This document shows positions 1-9,866 of a DNA stretch of 64,000 nucleotides, in pieces. Origin of the DNA: Paraniabella hibiscisoli (GTDB lineage Bacteria > Bacteroidota > Bacteroidia > Chitinophagales > Chitinophagaceae); NCBI RefSeq assembly GCF_022512515.1, contig NZ_JAKWBK010000001.1, positions 620,001-684,000 on the forward strand, written 5' to 3'. Within the stretch, counting starts at the first letter, position 1. Every line of letters starts with the position of its first letter. A program made the translations under genes and the position numbers. The notes beneath the pieces are model-generated. The model did not search any database, was not told the DNA's origin, and saw only the letters and a program-made list of their open reading frames with translations.

Positions 1-823
1 ATAAATGATGATCTTTATTTAACGCCAGCAGAATATCATCAACAAGATCAAATGCATATAACGCATATATGCTTAAACCAACCAACAATACGATTCCTAA
101 TATGATGAGGTACCAGTTGGTACTCTTTTGCGCTTTAGCGACTACATCAGCAGACTCCACTATTTCCGCAGCCGGCTCCGTTTCTGATTCAAATGCTTTT
201 AAAGCTTCGTCCGGGTTTTCAACCAAAGAGCGTGTCACATTATTCAACACTTTTACCTTATGATCAAAATCGCCTGATAGCTTATTACGTAAGGCCTGCA
301 TATTATCCAGCACATCATCTATCTCATCAGGTATTGCTTCATTTAGTGTTTCCTTCAAACGCTTGGCGATAGTTGGGGATTTCCCATTGGTAGAAATAGC
401 TATCTTAAGATTACCTTTCTTTACAACAGAGCCCAGGTAAAAGTCGCAAAGCTCAGGCTTATCAGCCACATTCACCAGTTTCTCAAAAGCTATGGTATCT
501 TCTCTTACCTGTTGCGCTACCTGTAAATCGTTTACTGCCGCAATTACCAAATCAGCGGCTTCTATATCTGCTTTTTGGTAAGCTCTTTCTTCCAATACGA
601 TAGTTGAATAAGGTGCTACAAATTCACGAACAGCATCGCTTATTTGGATGGCAACAAGCTTTATTTGCGTTGCAGGCGCATTCTTAACTACCGCCTGCAG
701 TTTTTCTAACCCAATATTACCACCACCAATAATTAAAAGCTTCAATTGTTCCAGCTTCAAAAAAACCGGGAACAGATTGTTTCCAATATCAGCCTTATCA
801 TTAGTATGTGAAGATTCGCTCAA
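1..823 (-). CDS. Siroheme synthase N-terminal type protein (precorrin-2 dehydrogenase/ferrochelatase), membrane anchored, partial
   Basis: This is the last visible gene of the cys operon and runs off the left window edge. It should oxidise precorrin-2 to sirohydrochlorin and insert iron, giving the siroheme needed by the sulfite reductase at 1895-3551. The N-terminus has a Rossmann motif (LLIIGGGNIGLEKL). Further on are NVADKPELCDFYLG and IAISTNGKSPTIAKRL, both typical of CysG-N/Met8 proteins. The methyltransferase half is absent and is supplied by the gene at 5349-6230. Near the visible end is a membrane segment (WYLIILGIVLLVGLSIYALY), suggesting anchoring. No in-frame ATG exists near the start. 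TTG at 823 directly follows an in-frame stop and is the only sensible start. Confidence 0.85.
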   Translation of the reverse strand, partial: MSESSHTNDKADIGNNLFPVFLKLEQLKLLIIGGGNIGLEKLQAVVKNAPATQIKLVAIQISDAVREFVAPYSTIVLEERAYQKADIEAADLVIAAVNDLQVAQQVREDTIAFEKLVNVADKPELCDFYLGSVVKKGNLKIAISTNGKSPTIAKRLKETLNEAIPDEIDDVLDNMQALRNKLSGDFDHKVKVLNNVTRSLVENPDEALKAFESETEPAAEIVESADVVAKAQKSTNWYLIILGIVLLVGLSIYALYAFDLVDDILLALNKDHHL

Positions 824-828
824 TTAAT

Positions 829-857
829 GTACGATGTATAAATTGTACGATGTACGA
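829..857. repeat. Degenerate heptamer repeat (TGTACGA words)
   Basis: Four near-copies of a TGTACGA-like heptamer lie head to tail (TGTACGA, TGTATAA, then TGTACGA twice after a 2-nt slip). They fill most of the gap between the acetyltransferase and siroheme synthase genes. The structure matches the 7/8-nt word repeats in other gaps of this window, but no inverted second arm is seen here. Confidence 0.6.
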
Positions 858-868
858 GTTAAAACTGT

Positions 869-1806
869 TCAGCTATGTTCTGCAAAACAAAAATCTGACA
901 CTCTCCTGAACGGACGGGCAGATAGCAAAACGATAGTAGCAGCCAGCCGGCCTAATAACACTATTTCTTTTTTAGTGGTCTTTAAAATTTTGCTGACAGA
1001 ATCCTTATGCGAAAAGCTGTCTTTATCGGCTACTTCACTTTGATTATATACCAGGGAATTGGGTGGTACGCTAAAAGTAACCCAGGCGTTTCCTCCAATA
1101 ACACAATCTCTCCCGATAGTAATATCACCCAGAATAGTAGCTCCTGAGTAAATAATTACATTGTCTTCGATAGTCGGATGCCTTTTGGATTTTTTTTTTG
1201 TTTTTGCCGAATTCAACGCACCTACGGTTACGCCCTGGTACATTCTAACATCATTGCCAATTACCGAAGTTTCCCCGATAACAACGCCGGTACCATGATC
1301 TATAAAAAGTTTTTCCCAATAGTTGCATACGGATGAATATCGATGCCCGTTTTACTATGCGCGTATTCAGCAAAAAGTCTGGGTAAACCACGTATACCTT
1401 GTTTACGTAACTGGTTTGAAATACGGTAAACCGCAATGGCATAGAAACCTGGGTAGGTTTGCAATATCTGGCTTACATTCAATGCTGCAGGATCATTTGC
1501 TACGAACGCTGCTGCATCATCCTGCAGGGTTGCGTAAATATCAGGCAATGCGGCAAAGAAAACTTCAACAGCTTGCTGAGACTTAGCTCCATCATTCACC
1601 ACATCGTATATTAATGTGGCCAGGTGACTTTGCAGCGAATAAAAGCCTTTCTCCAAATCACTTTCTTTCTGATTTACCCCTGTTTTAGGTATAAACAGAA
1701 ATTGAAAGATATCATCGATAAACTGGTGTGCCAGGTCCTTATCAGGCAGGTTACCTAGTTTAGCATTATTTTGTAACAGGAGTTTTATAAAATTCTTACT
1801 GCTCAT
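869..1806 (-). CDS. cysE: Serine O-acetyltransferase, first copy (one frame break)
   Basis: It transfers acetyl from acetyl-CoA to L-serine, giving O-acetylserine for cysteine synthase. The N-terminal half starts at ATG 1806 and contains [16 protein letters not shown] and [18 protein letters not shown]. The C-terminal half has the left-handed beta-helix hexapeptides ([16 protein letters not shown]) after QGVTVGALN. Both parts align with the intact paralog at 56617-57450. The frame breaks at the A run 1304-1308; adding one base restores [14 protein letters not shown]. The C-terminal tail differs from the paralog and is about 25 residues longer. It lies between cysI and siroheme synthase in the operon. 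Confidence 0.88.
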
Positions 1807-1812
1807 TTCTTA

Positions 1813-1892
1813 ATAGTTAAATGTTGATGAGTTGAAATGTTGACAAGGAAAATACTACTTTTTAATTAACAAACATATCAACTTTTTAACTC
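1813..1892. repeat. Degenerate octamer repeat with inverted second arm
   Basis: The left arm reads as 8-nt words on the plus strand: AGTTAAAT, GTTGATGA, GTTGAAAT, GTTGACAA. The right arm, read on the minus strand, gives GAGTTAAA, AAGTTGAT, ATGTTTGT. The arms are roughly complementary and could fold into a long imperfect hairpin. They fill almost the whole 88-nt gap between cysI and cysE. Confidence 0.65.
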
Positions 1893-1894
1893 TA

Positions 1895-3551
1895 TTATAG
1901 AATCCATTTCCTGTGAGAAAAATCGCCGAAAGTTTCGTTATCTTTTTTCTCTTTGCTGTAAACTCCAAACAATTCATCGAGCGTTGTAAGTATCTGGTCT
2001 TCATTCAAACTATCTTTGAATTTCGTATTCAGTCTTTCGCCTAACCTATCGCCGCCTATGTGCAGATTATATTTACCATAAGCGGTACCTACAAAGCCTA
2101 TTTCAGCATTAGGAGATCTGCCACATCCATTGGGGCAACCTGTCATACGCATAACAATATTATCATTATGCATGCTATGCTTTTCCAATATAGGCTCCAG
2201 CTTGGAGATCAAAGTAGGCAAATAACGTTGTCCTCTGCTAATGCCAGCGGGCAGGTGTTAAAAGCCACGCAGGCAATGGCATTTTTTCTCAAAGCGCCTG
2301 CTTTATCTGTGTGCTCTATAATGCCATATTCATTCAATAATACTTCTATAGCTGCTTTGTCTTTAGAGCTGATATCCGTAAGAATTACATTCTGATTGGC
2401 CGTAAAGCGGAAATTACATTTACCCAACTCCGCTATTTTAAGCAGGCCCGTCTTGAAGTCAATCCCTTCACCGTCTAATACACGACCATTTTCCACAAAT
2501 ACCGTATAATGCCATTTTTTATCTGCGCTTTGTGTCCAACCGTACCGGTCTATTCTTTCGGTGAAAGTGTAAGGGCGGGCAGGCTCTAACTTAAAGCCGC
2601 AACGCTTTTCAATTTCTTCACGATATTTATCAACACCCAGCTTGTCTACGGTATACTTTAAACGCGAAAGCTTCCTGTCTGCGCGATTACCGAAATCACG
2701 TTGAACGGTGATCGTTTCGTAAACAGCTTTTAATATTTTCTCTTCATCATTCTCCACAAATCCTAATACAGTCGCCAATCTTGCGTAAGTATTCGGATTG
2801 CCATGAGTAGTTCCCAATCCGCCACCGGCAGCCAGGTTAAAGCCTACCAGCTTGTCGTTCTCTATGATGGCAATTAATGCTATATCATTGATAAAAACAT
2901 CTACATCATTATTAGGGGAACTGCTATACCTATTTTTAATTTACGGGGCAGGTAACGATCTTTATATAAGGGATCTTCTTCCGTTTTCTCTCCTATTTTT
3001 TCTTTATCGATCCAGATCTCGTACCAGGCCTGTGTTTTAGGCTTGGCCATTTCGCTGATTTTTGCAGCAAACTGAAATACTTCATCATGAACAGGAGATT
3101 CTCCAGGATTAGAAGTACAGCAAACATTACGGTTTACGTCACCGCAGGTAGCAATAGAATCTAAACCAGCCAGGTTAAAAGACTGCATCGTTGGCTTAAT
3201 ATGCGACTTTAAAATACCATGTAACTGTACGGTCTGTCTGGTAGTTATTTTAATCGTTCCGGTAGTATGCTCACCCGCTACATGGTGCATCGCCACCCAT
3301 TGCTCCGGCTTCAGAAAACCTCCTGGTAAGCGCAGGCGCAGCATAAAGGAATACAGCCATTCGAGCTTTTTGGCACTACGTTCTTCGCGTCTGTCCCGGT
3401 CATCCTGCTGGTACATACCATGAAACTTGATCAGGTTGGTATCGTCTTCCCGAACGGCGCCGGTATAGCTGTCAGACAGGCTTTCCTTTAAAGTACCCCG
3501 CAGTCCGTTACTTGCTATCTTTATCTTTTCTACTGGTGATTGTTCGCTCAT
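1895..3551 (-). CDS. cysI: Assimilatory sulfite reductase, hemoprotein subunit (two frame breaks)
   Basis: It reduces sulfite to sulfide with six electrons at a siroheme-[4Fe-4S] centre. The N-terminal part carries ITTRQTVQLHGI and CGDVNRNVCCT. The cluster cysteines are in CVAFNTC (C-X5-C) and in TGCPNGCGRS (C-X3-C), so catalysis looks intact. The reading frame breaks at the G run 2915-2918 (one base restores GIAVPPNNDVDVFI) and near 2231-2233 (one base restores ALAEGQRYLPTLI). Repaired length is about 552 residues, normal for the family. The flavoprotein partner lies immediately upstream, so electrons probably come from NADPH. The start is ATG 3551. Confidence 0.93.
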
Positions 3552-3559
3552 TTAACTTT

Positions 3560-3646
3560 AGTGTTGATATGTTTACAAGTTGATAAGTTTACAAGGCATA
3601 TTCTCTGTTGTCCTTTTCAAACTATCAACATCTTAACTTGTTAACC
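3560..3646. repeat. Degenerate octamer repeat with inverted second arm
   Basis: The left arm is four exact 8-nt steps: GTTGATAT, GTTTACAA, GTTGATAA, GTTTACAA. The right arm, read on the minus strand, continues the same period: GGTTAACA, AGTTAAGA, TGTTGATA, GTTTGAAA. Together they occupy nearly all of the 99-nt gap between cysJ and cysI. Confidence 0.7.
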
Positions 3647-3650
3647 TTCC

Positions 3651-5359
3651 TTAATATACATCCTTCTCCCAACGGCCTTCTTCTACTAATTGATGCAGGT
3701 ATTTCTCTGCTTCTTCTTCTGTTTTATTACCATGCTCTTTGAAAATTTCTACAAGCATTTTTTCTACGTCTTTGCTGGTTGGCTCCCGCTTTCCGCTGAT
3801 ATACATATAAGCGCCATTGCTGATCCAGTCATATAGTTCAGCGCCCCTTTGCTTCATACGATGCTGTACATAGATCTTCTCTTTCTGGTCGCGCGAGAAG
3901 GCTACATCCAGGTTAGCTAAAGCGCCCGTTTGTAAGTAGTCCTGTAATTCCGTCTGGTACAAAAAGTCGGTAACAAAATGTTGTTCACCAAAGAATAACC
4001 AGTTACGTCCTTCAGCGCCCTGCGCATCTCTTTCAGCAATAAAGGATCGGAAGGGTGCGATACCCGTTCCCGGGCCGATCATGATCACATCTTTATCATT
4101 GGCAGGCAATCTGAAATGCTTTTGCTTCTGTATAAAAAATTCAAACTCTGTACCGGTGGGGTGAGTCGAAAAGAACTCACTGCTCACGCCGGTGCGCTTA
4201 TCGTCTTCTACATAATATTCGTCCTTGCTCACCGTTATATGTATCTCCCTAAGCCATGGCTTCCGGGTGCTGACGAGATTGAATACAATCTTGGCGCCTG
4301 GGGCGTTAAGATCTTAATCACTTCCTCAAAAGCAGCCGCAGCCTTTATAGGATATTTCTTCAATAGGTCAGGAATGCTTAACCTCAGCTCTTCAGGAATC
4401 TCATAGCCCGTTATAGCAGCATACTGCTTTATGGTAGACTTAAGCGGGTATAATATATTTAAATGCTTCTTTAGCAGCTCACGTACCGGAGCCTTCACCT
4501 TTGCAGTTTGTATTTGCAGTTCAGGGTCTACACCAGTTAATGCAATGATTTCTTCTACAGCTGCATCACAGTTAGCAGGAATCAGGCCCAAAGCATCGCC
4601 CGGCAGGTAATCCAGGTCTTCATCGGTGCTGATCTCTACATGATACGTTTCTTTATTGCTTCCTCTATCGTTTAAATTGATATTGGTAACGATAATGCCA
4701 TTATAATGTTTTTTACCAGCAGGCTTTTTATCTTCAACCAATGGAGCTACGACAGCCGGTACGCTTCCCACGCTGGTCTGCAATACTGTAGCTACATTGT
4801 CTATCCAATGCAGGGAATCTTCCTCGTAGTCCACATCACATTTTTTCAAAGGCAACATGCGATGAGCTCCTAAAGCTTCCAGCCGGGCATCGATATCCTC
4901 TCCGGTTTTACAAAACTGAGCATAGGACGTATCACCCAACGCCAATACGCCAAACTTCATTTTCTTCAGCTCTACAGCCTGCTCGTGCAGTTGATCATAA
5001 AACTTCTTAGCCAGCAGCGGAGGCTCGCCTTCGCCCTGTGTACTGATCACGACAAAGAAATACTCTTCCTTAGCCAGATCGGTAAACCTGTACTGATCCA
5101 GTCCGGCCAGTTTAACACCGATGCCTTTTTTCTTGGCGATACCAGCCAGTTGAGTAGCCAGTTTTTTAGAGTTACCGGTTTCGGTACCGTATGCCAGTGT
5201 AATTTTCTTATTCAGTGCTGCAGGAGTTCCCGATGAAGGAAGCCCGCCCTGTAATGCGCCAGCCTGACCGGCAATATAACCGTTCAGCCAGATCAGTTCT
5301 TCCCTGGAAAGTGTAGAAGTAAATTCTTTAATCTTCTGCAGTTTATCTTCAGATAACAT
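3651..5359 (-). CDS. cysJ: Sulfite reductase flavoprotein subunit (one frame break)
   Basis: A diflavin reductase passing NADPH electrons through FAD and FMN to CysI. In order: a flavodoxin domain (LAYGTETGNSKKLA, STQGEGEPP), a CysJ-type FAD domain with LPGDALGLIP and PRLYSISSAPGSH, then an NADPH-binding part with MIGPGTGIAPFRSF and FFGEQHF. The C-terminus RWEKDVY is typical of the family. The frame breaks at the C run 4247-4249; adding one G on the coding strand restores GLGEIHITVSKDEYYVEDD. Repaired length is about 570 residues. The start codon overlaps the end of the upstream methyltransferase gene by 11 nt, indicating co-translation. Confidence 0.93.
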
Positions 5360-6230
5360 GCTTTATTGGTTTATTAAGTTCATTGATGTTTTGGATTCCT
5401 TCTCCTACCGGAACAAAGTATTGCTCCTCGTGCTCACTATTTTTCAGCCATTTAAATTGTTGATGTAACGCCACTACCTTACCGATGATCACCAGCGAAG
5501 GAGAAACAAATTTCTTTTCTGCCAACACTTCATCATAATCATAAATATTGCACTCATGTATACGCTGATAACAGGTAGTTGCCTGCTCTGCCACCGCCAC
5601 ATGTACATCTTTTTGAACGCCGAATTGTTGGAGCTTTTCTACAACATTTCCAAGCGTTCCGGACGACATATAAAAAACCAGCGTATCGTTGGTTTTAGCC
5701 AGGTCCTGCCAATGTTCGTCAGTTACAATATCAGACTTATAGTAAGTTAAAAACCTTACTGAAGTTGCATAACCGCGAGCCGTTAAAGGAATACCGGCAT
5801 AAGCAGCAGCTCCTAAAGATGCCGTAACGCCCGGTATAATTTCGTACGGAATTTTGTTGGCAATCAATACCTGCAGTTCGTCTAAAACATTAGAGAAGAT
5901 AGATACGTCTCCGCCTTTTAAACGAACCACCCGTTTACCCTGTAATGCATAATCAACGATTAATTCATTGATCACCTGCTGAGGTGTTGAAATATTGTTG
6001 CGACATTCTTTACCCACCCTCACTATTTCAACATTAGCAGACACATAGCGATGCAGTATCACTTCACTCACCAGCCGGTCTATCAAAACCACTTCAGCTT
6101 CACGTAAAGCATTGGCTGCTTTTACCGTGATCAGATCAGGATCGCCAGGACCGGCAGCGGCCAATACCACTGAGCCTACACCTGGCTGCGGCGGATTTAA
6201 ATGGCTTGTTGTAGGATGTGAAAGGATCAT
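5349..6230 (-). CDS. cobA: Uroporphyrinogen-III C-methyltransferase
   Basis: It makes precorrin-2 by two SAM-dependent methylations, the first step from uroporphyrinogen III to siroheme. It is intact at 293 residues. Family motifs are AGPGDPDLIT near residue 27, RLKGGDVSIFS near 105, and IIPGVTASLGAAAYAGIPLT near 136. It supplies substrate to the siroheme synthase at the operon end, so heme cofactor synthesis and the apo-reductase are encoded together. The gene overlaps cysJ by 11 nt and starts 14 nt after the cysN stop. The symbols cobA, sumT and cysG are all used for this single-domain enzyme. Confidence 0.92.
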   Translation of the reverse strand: MILSHPTTSHLNPPQPGVGSVVLAAAGPGDPDLITVKAANALREAEVVLIDRLVSEVILHRYVSANVEIVRVGKECRNNISTPQQVINELIVDYALQGKRVVRLKGGDVSIFSNVLDELQVLIANKIPYEIIPGVTASLGAAAYAGIPLTARGYATSVRFLTYYKSDIVTDEHWQDLAKTNDTLVFYMSSGTLGNVVEKLQQFGVQKDVHVAVAEQATTCYQRIHECNIYDYDEVLAEKKFVSPSLVIIGKVVALHQQFKWLKNSEHEEQYFVPVGEGIQNINELNKPIKHVI

Positions 6231-6244
6231 TGTTCAAAATGCTT

Positions 6245-7485
6245 TTAAGATAGTAAAACAGCGGCTACCGTGCTATTGCTGGTTTCATCCACCAATATCG
6301 CATTACCGTAATCACTGATTTTATCAAACGGATCGTATACCAAAGGCTGAGCGGTTTTGATTTTCGCCTTCACTACCTCGTTCAGCTTCACATTTTCTGT
6401 AACCTCAGTATGTTCTAAAGTATTTACGTCCAGTTTATATTCAATTTCTCTCACAATGGTACGTATAGTACGCCCTTTGTGTTGAAGGAAATATTTATTA
6501 CCCTGTATCAGCGGCTTATTATCCAGCCAGCAAAGGATCACTTCTATTTCACTTTCTGTTTTGGGCTGATTATCGCTGCGAACAAATGTATCGCCACGGC
6601 TTACATCTATATCATCAGCCAGATGCAGTACAACTGCCTGCGGAGCAAAAGCTTCTTCAACTTCCTCACCGGCAATTTCAATTTTTGACAGCGTTGTTTC
6701 AATGCCTGCCGGCAATACGGTTATCTTATCTCCTTTTTTTACACACCGCTCACCACCTGTCCTGCATAACCTCTGTAGTCATGCAATTCTTTTGTTTGAG
6801 GACGTATAACATATTGTACCTGGAAACGGGGATCGGTATGATTGATATCTTCAGACACTTCTACTTCTTCCAAAAATTGCAATAAAGGTTGCCCTTTAAA
6901 CCAGCTCATTTTAGCAGAAGGCTCTACTATATTATCTCCGTGTAAAGCGGCGATAGGTATATAAGTAACATTGCTCAAACCCAGCTGCGATGCTACCTTC
7001 TCGTAATCGGCTTTAATCTCGTTATAACGTTCTTCCGAGAAATCAACCAGGTCCATTTTATTGATCGCTACTACTACATGCGGCATTTTCAATAAAGACG
7101 CAATGATCGAATGACGGCGGGTTTGCTCTATTACACCTGAGCGCGCATCTATCAGGATAATGATCAGGCTGGAGTTAGAAGCCCCGGTGATCATATTACG
7201 GGTGTATTGCACGTGCCCGGGTGCATCAGCGATAATGAACTTTCTTTTAGGTGTATTGAAGTAACGATAAGCCACATCAATAGTAATACCCTGCTCTCTT
7301 TCTGCACGCAATCCGTCCGTAAGCAATGCCAGGTCAATACCGTCAGCGTTTTTATTTTTAGATTGCTTTTCCAGCGCTTCCAGCTGGTCTACCAATATGC
7401 TTTTGCTATCGTATAATAAACGACCGATAAGTGTACTTTTCCCATCATCTACGCTACCGGCGGTTATAAATCTGAGGATGTCCAT
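6245..7485 (-). CDS. cysN: Sulfate adenylyltransferase subunit 1, GTPase (one frame break)
   Basis: The GTPase subunit drives ATP sulfurylase (CysDN), making APS from sulfate and ATP. The N-terminal 248 residues hold the P-loop [20 protein letters not shown] and NKMD. The rest holds the EF-Tu-like beta domains (VSRGDTFV and onward). The frame breaks near 6737-6747, just after [10 protein letters not shown]; one added base gives a plausible [13 protein letters not shown]. Repaired length is about 413 residues with no APS-kinase domain, which fits an operon that has an APS reductase and no cysC. It is separated from cysD by a small unrelated gene. Confidence 0.92.
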
Positions 7486-7490
7486 TTTTG

Positions 7491-7522
7491 TTGATTAGTT
7501 GATTAGTTGATTAGTTGATTTG
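7491..7522. repeat. Octamer tandem repeat, four TTGATTAG units
   Basis: Three perfect copies of TTGATTAG are followed by one TTGATTTG, starting 5 nt before the cysN start codon. This is the least degenerate of the word repeats here. It forms the right border of the four-helix-bundle gene, whose other side also carries the same word in inverted arms. Confidence 0.9.
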
Positions 7523-7534
7523 ATGTTAATGCTG

Positions 7535-7900
7535 TTATTTTTTACCATTCAAATAGGTGATATAACCATTAAGCAACTTTCCAACCTCTTCTATTCTTTT
7601 TCTAAAATAATTTATTTGTTCTTCCGTTATATATTCTTCATCAAGAGCATCAATTAAGTGGTTTAGGGTTTCACTCAGAGAGCCTCTTGCAATAACACAA
7701 AACCGCAATCTGTCTGGTATGGTATGCCTTCCGTGTCCTTCGGATATTTGTGCACCTATAGAGCGTGAGCTTCTTATCAATTGATCCGAAAGTCGAAATT
7801 TCTCTATATCCGGAAACTTTTTGGTCAGTGCCGAGATTTCCTTTTTTAGACCCCTTGCCGCTTTCCATACTTCCAGATCTTCGAAACTTTGGTAAGACAT
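7535..7900 (-). CDS. Four helix bundle protein (23S rRNA intervening-sequence protein family)
   Basis: A 121-residue protein with the hallmarks of the S23/IVP four-helix-bundle family: FEDLEVWKAAR at the N-terminus, RSSRSIGAQISEGHGR in the middle, and a C-terminal helix beginning EEQINYFRKRIEEVGKLLNG. The family's molecular role is unknown. Members occur inside 23S rRNA intervening sequences and also as free-standing genes. It sits between cysD and cysN, genes that are normally adjacent, and is bordered on both sides by octamer repeats (7491-7522, 7907-7988). This suggests a recent insertion of a gene plus repeats. There is no sulfur-related motif. Confidence 0.85.
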   Translation of the reverse strand: MSYQSFEDLEVWKAARGLKKEISALTKKFPDIEKFRLSDQLIRSSRSIGAQISEGHGRHTIPDRLRFCVIARGSLSETLNHLIDALDEEYITEEQINYFRKRIEEVGKLLNGYITYLNGKK

Positions 7901-7906
7901 AGTTTA

Positions 7907-7988
7907 CTCGTTGATTCGTTAACTTGTTGATTGGTGATTAGCTTTAGTGATTTACCTAGTTAACTAGTCAACCGATCAACTAATCAAC
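7907..7988. repeat. Degenerate octamer repeat with inverted second arm
   Basis: The left arm reads CGTTGATT, CGTTAACT, TGTTGATT, then GTGATTAG. The right arm reads CTAGTTAA, CTAGTCAA, CCGATCAA, CTAATCAA. Both keep an 8-nt step and are mutually inverted, and TTGATTAG reappears as CTAATCAA. The element fills the gap between cysD and the four-helix-bundle gene. Confidence 0.7.
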
Positions 7989-7992
7989 TTTA

Positions 7993-8900
7993 CTAAAAGT
8001 ACCCCCCCTTTTTCCTATCCTCCATCGCGGCTTCTGTAACGCGGTCATCAATACGGGTTTCACCGCGCTCTGATATACGGGTGGCCATTATTTCGGTTAC
8101 TACTTCATCAAGCGTAGAAGCGCTGGACTCAACGGCCGCCGTACAGGTCATATCACCTACGGTACGATAACGCACACGTTTATTAACGATCACATCATCT
8201 TCATCGATGGTTATAAAATCAGAAACGGCGATCAACTGACCTTCGTGTATCAATACATCACGATCGTGCGCAAAATAAATAGATGGCAACTGTACCTTTT
8301 CTTTCTTGATATAGCTCCAAACGTCCAGCTCTGTCCAGTTACTGATGGGGAAGACGCGTACATTTTCCCCTTGTGGATACGGCCATTATAAATATTCCAC
8401 AGTTCGGGACGTTGTAATTTCGGATCCCATTGGCCAAACTCATCACGAACAGAAAAGATGCGTTCTTTAGCGCGGGCTTTCTCTTCATCACGGCGGGCGC
8501 CACCGATACAGGCGTCAAACTTAAATTCTTCGATGGTATCTAAAAGTGTATGCGTTTGCAACCAGTTACGGCTCGCAAATTTACCCTTCGGCTCGGTCAG
8601 CTTTTTCTCGCGGATGGTATCTTCCACCTTACGTACGATCAATTCCGCACCCAGCTCTTTGGCCAGATTATCGCGGTATGCCAGAGCTTCAGGAAAATTG
8701 TGCCCGGTATCAATATGTACTAAAGGAAAGGGAATTTTACCCGGAGCAAAAGCTTTTTTGGCTAGCTGAACCAGGGTAATAGAATCTTTACCACCACTGA
8801 AAAGTAAGGCTGGTTTTTCGAACTGTGCAGCTACTTCGCGCATGATGAAGATGCTCTCGGCTTCTAACTGCTCTAAATAGTCTAATTCGTATTTGTTCAT
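7993..8900 (-). CDS. cysD: Sulfate adenylyltransferase subunit 2 (one frame break)
   Basis: The catalytic adenylyltransferase subunit that joins sulfate to AMP from ATP, working with CysN. The PP-loop SGGKDSITL lies near residue 30, followed by HIDTGHNFPEAL, GGARRDEEKARAKERIFS and, at the C-terminus, ERGETRIDDR. ATG 8900 (MNKYELDYLEQLEAESI) is chosen because the in-frame extension to 8999 does not look like this family. The frame breaks at the C run 8367-8370; adding one G on the coding strand restores KGENVRVFPISNWTE. Repaired length is about 302 residues. It is followed by the four-helix-bundle gene instead of directly by cysN. Confidence 0.93.
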
Positions 8901-8987
8901 TTTTATTTTATTAGTCTCCCAGCTCCCATTTCTGCAAGAGAAAGGAAGACGACAATCGATTGTATGTTGGTTGAGCTTTAAACCGGA

Positions 8988-9007
8988 CCCCTTCGACAAG
9001 CTCAGGA
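8988..9007. repeat. Short interspersed repeat (CCTTCGACAAGCTCAGG core)
   Basis: The gap of about 200 nt between cysH and cysD holds this imperfect inverted sequence (CCT...AGG). I recall the core as very common in intergenic DNA of many bacteria. It differs from the 7/8-nt word repeats in the other operon gaps. I see no gene in the rest of the gap. Confidence 0.45.
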
Positions 9008-9102
9008 TAAATTGCGATGCATGGTTGCCATATAACCGGAACGATCAACCGAGCGTGGCAAAACCGATGCTAACTATTCTTAAAGCCGGGCTCAAAATTA
9101 TT

Positions 9103-9798
9103 TTAGCTGTTAACATGAAGACCGCATTCTTTATGCGACACTTCCCACCACCAACGACCGGCACGCGCATCTTCTCCCGGCTCAATAGCCGGGTACAAGG
9201 CGCACAACCGATACTGATAAAACCTTTATCGTGTAGCGGATTGTAAGGAATATTGTTTTCCTTAATATAGTCGATCATCTGCTCGTAAGTCCAATGTATC
9301 AGCGGATTAAACTTATACAACTGGCGGGCTTCATCCCATTCCAGCATTTTCATATCCTTCCTGTTATCCGACTGATCGGCTCTTAAGCCGGTGATCCATA
9401 CTTTAGCGCCCTGTAAAGCCCTGTTTAAAGGTTTCACCTTGCGGATAAAGCAACATTCTTTACGATTTTCAACAGATTCAAAAAAGGCGTTAACCCCTTT
9501 TTCATTTACAAATTGCTCAACATCCGCGCTTCAGGAAAGTATACCTGGATATTGGTTTTGTAACGTGCATTTGTTTTTTCGAGTAGTTCGTAGTGTTCGT
9601 AAAAAGACGCCCCGTGTCGAGCGTAAATATTTTTACAGGCAGGTTATTGCGGGCAATTACATGAGTAAGCACCTGGTCTTCCTGTCCTAGTGAAGTAGAA
9701 AAAACAGTTCCGCCATCGGGGAACTGTTTTGCCACTATTTCTATAGCTTCTGCAATAGAAGCGTTTTCGATATCGTGTATTTGTTGTTCTGTAAACAT
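9103..9798 (-). CDS. cysH: Adenylylsulfate (APS) reductase, [4Fe-4S] type (three frame breaks)
   Basis: It reduces APS to sulfite with thioredoxin. After repair the protein is about 232 residues. The N-terminal PP-loop-like motif is STSLGQED, followed by FTLDTGRLF. The cysteine pair in ENRKECCFIRKVKPL and the CAPC in IGCAPCTR are the cluster ligands that separate APS reductases from PAPS reductases. The C-terminal ECGLH carries the catalytic cysteine. Breaks lie at runs 9601-9605, 9524-9525 and 9189-9190, each repaired by one added base. The third repair restores EPGEDARAGRWWWE and moves the stop to 9103. APS specificity agrees with the absence of an APS kinase. Confidence 0.92.
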
Positions 9799-9803
9799 TC
9801 CGG

Positions 9804-9866
9804 GTTCATTGTTTATGGCTCATGGTTCATAGCAAACGCCATGAACCATGAACTATTGTCTATGAA
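9804..9866. repeat. Degenerate heptamer repeat with inverted second arm
   Basis: Plus-strand words are GTTCATT, GTTTATG, GCTCATG, GTTCATA. The second arm, read on the minus strand, is GTTCATA, GACAATA, GTTCATG, GTTCATG. The arms flank a loop of about 5 nt and fill the gap between the peroxiredoxin and cysH genes. The same architecture occurs at 38665-38736 with different words. Confidence 0.7.

Noticed and set aside
869..3551. Treating cysE and cysI as decaying pseudogenes
   Set aside because: Each break is repaired by one base in a short run, all catalytic residues are kept, and unrelated essential genes show the same pattern.
7535..7900. 23S rRNA intervening sequence
   Set aside because: The protein belongs to that family, but no rRNA sequence flanks it; it sits in a metabolic operon.
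7491..7988. CRISPR array around the four-helix-bundle gene
   Set aside because: The units are only 8 nt, without spacers of constant length, and there are no cas genes.
8901..8999. N-terminal extension of CysD to 8999
   Set aside because: CysD proteins begin near MNKYELDYLEQ; the extra residues overlap an interspersed repeat and have no family resemblance.
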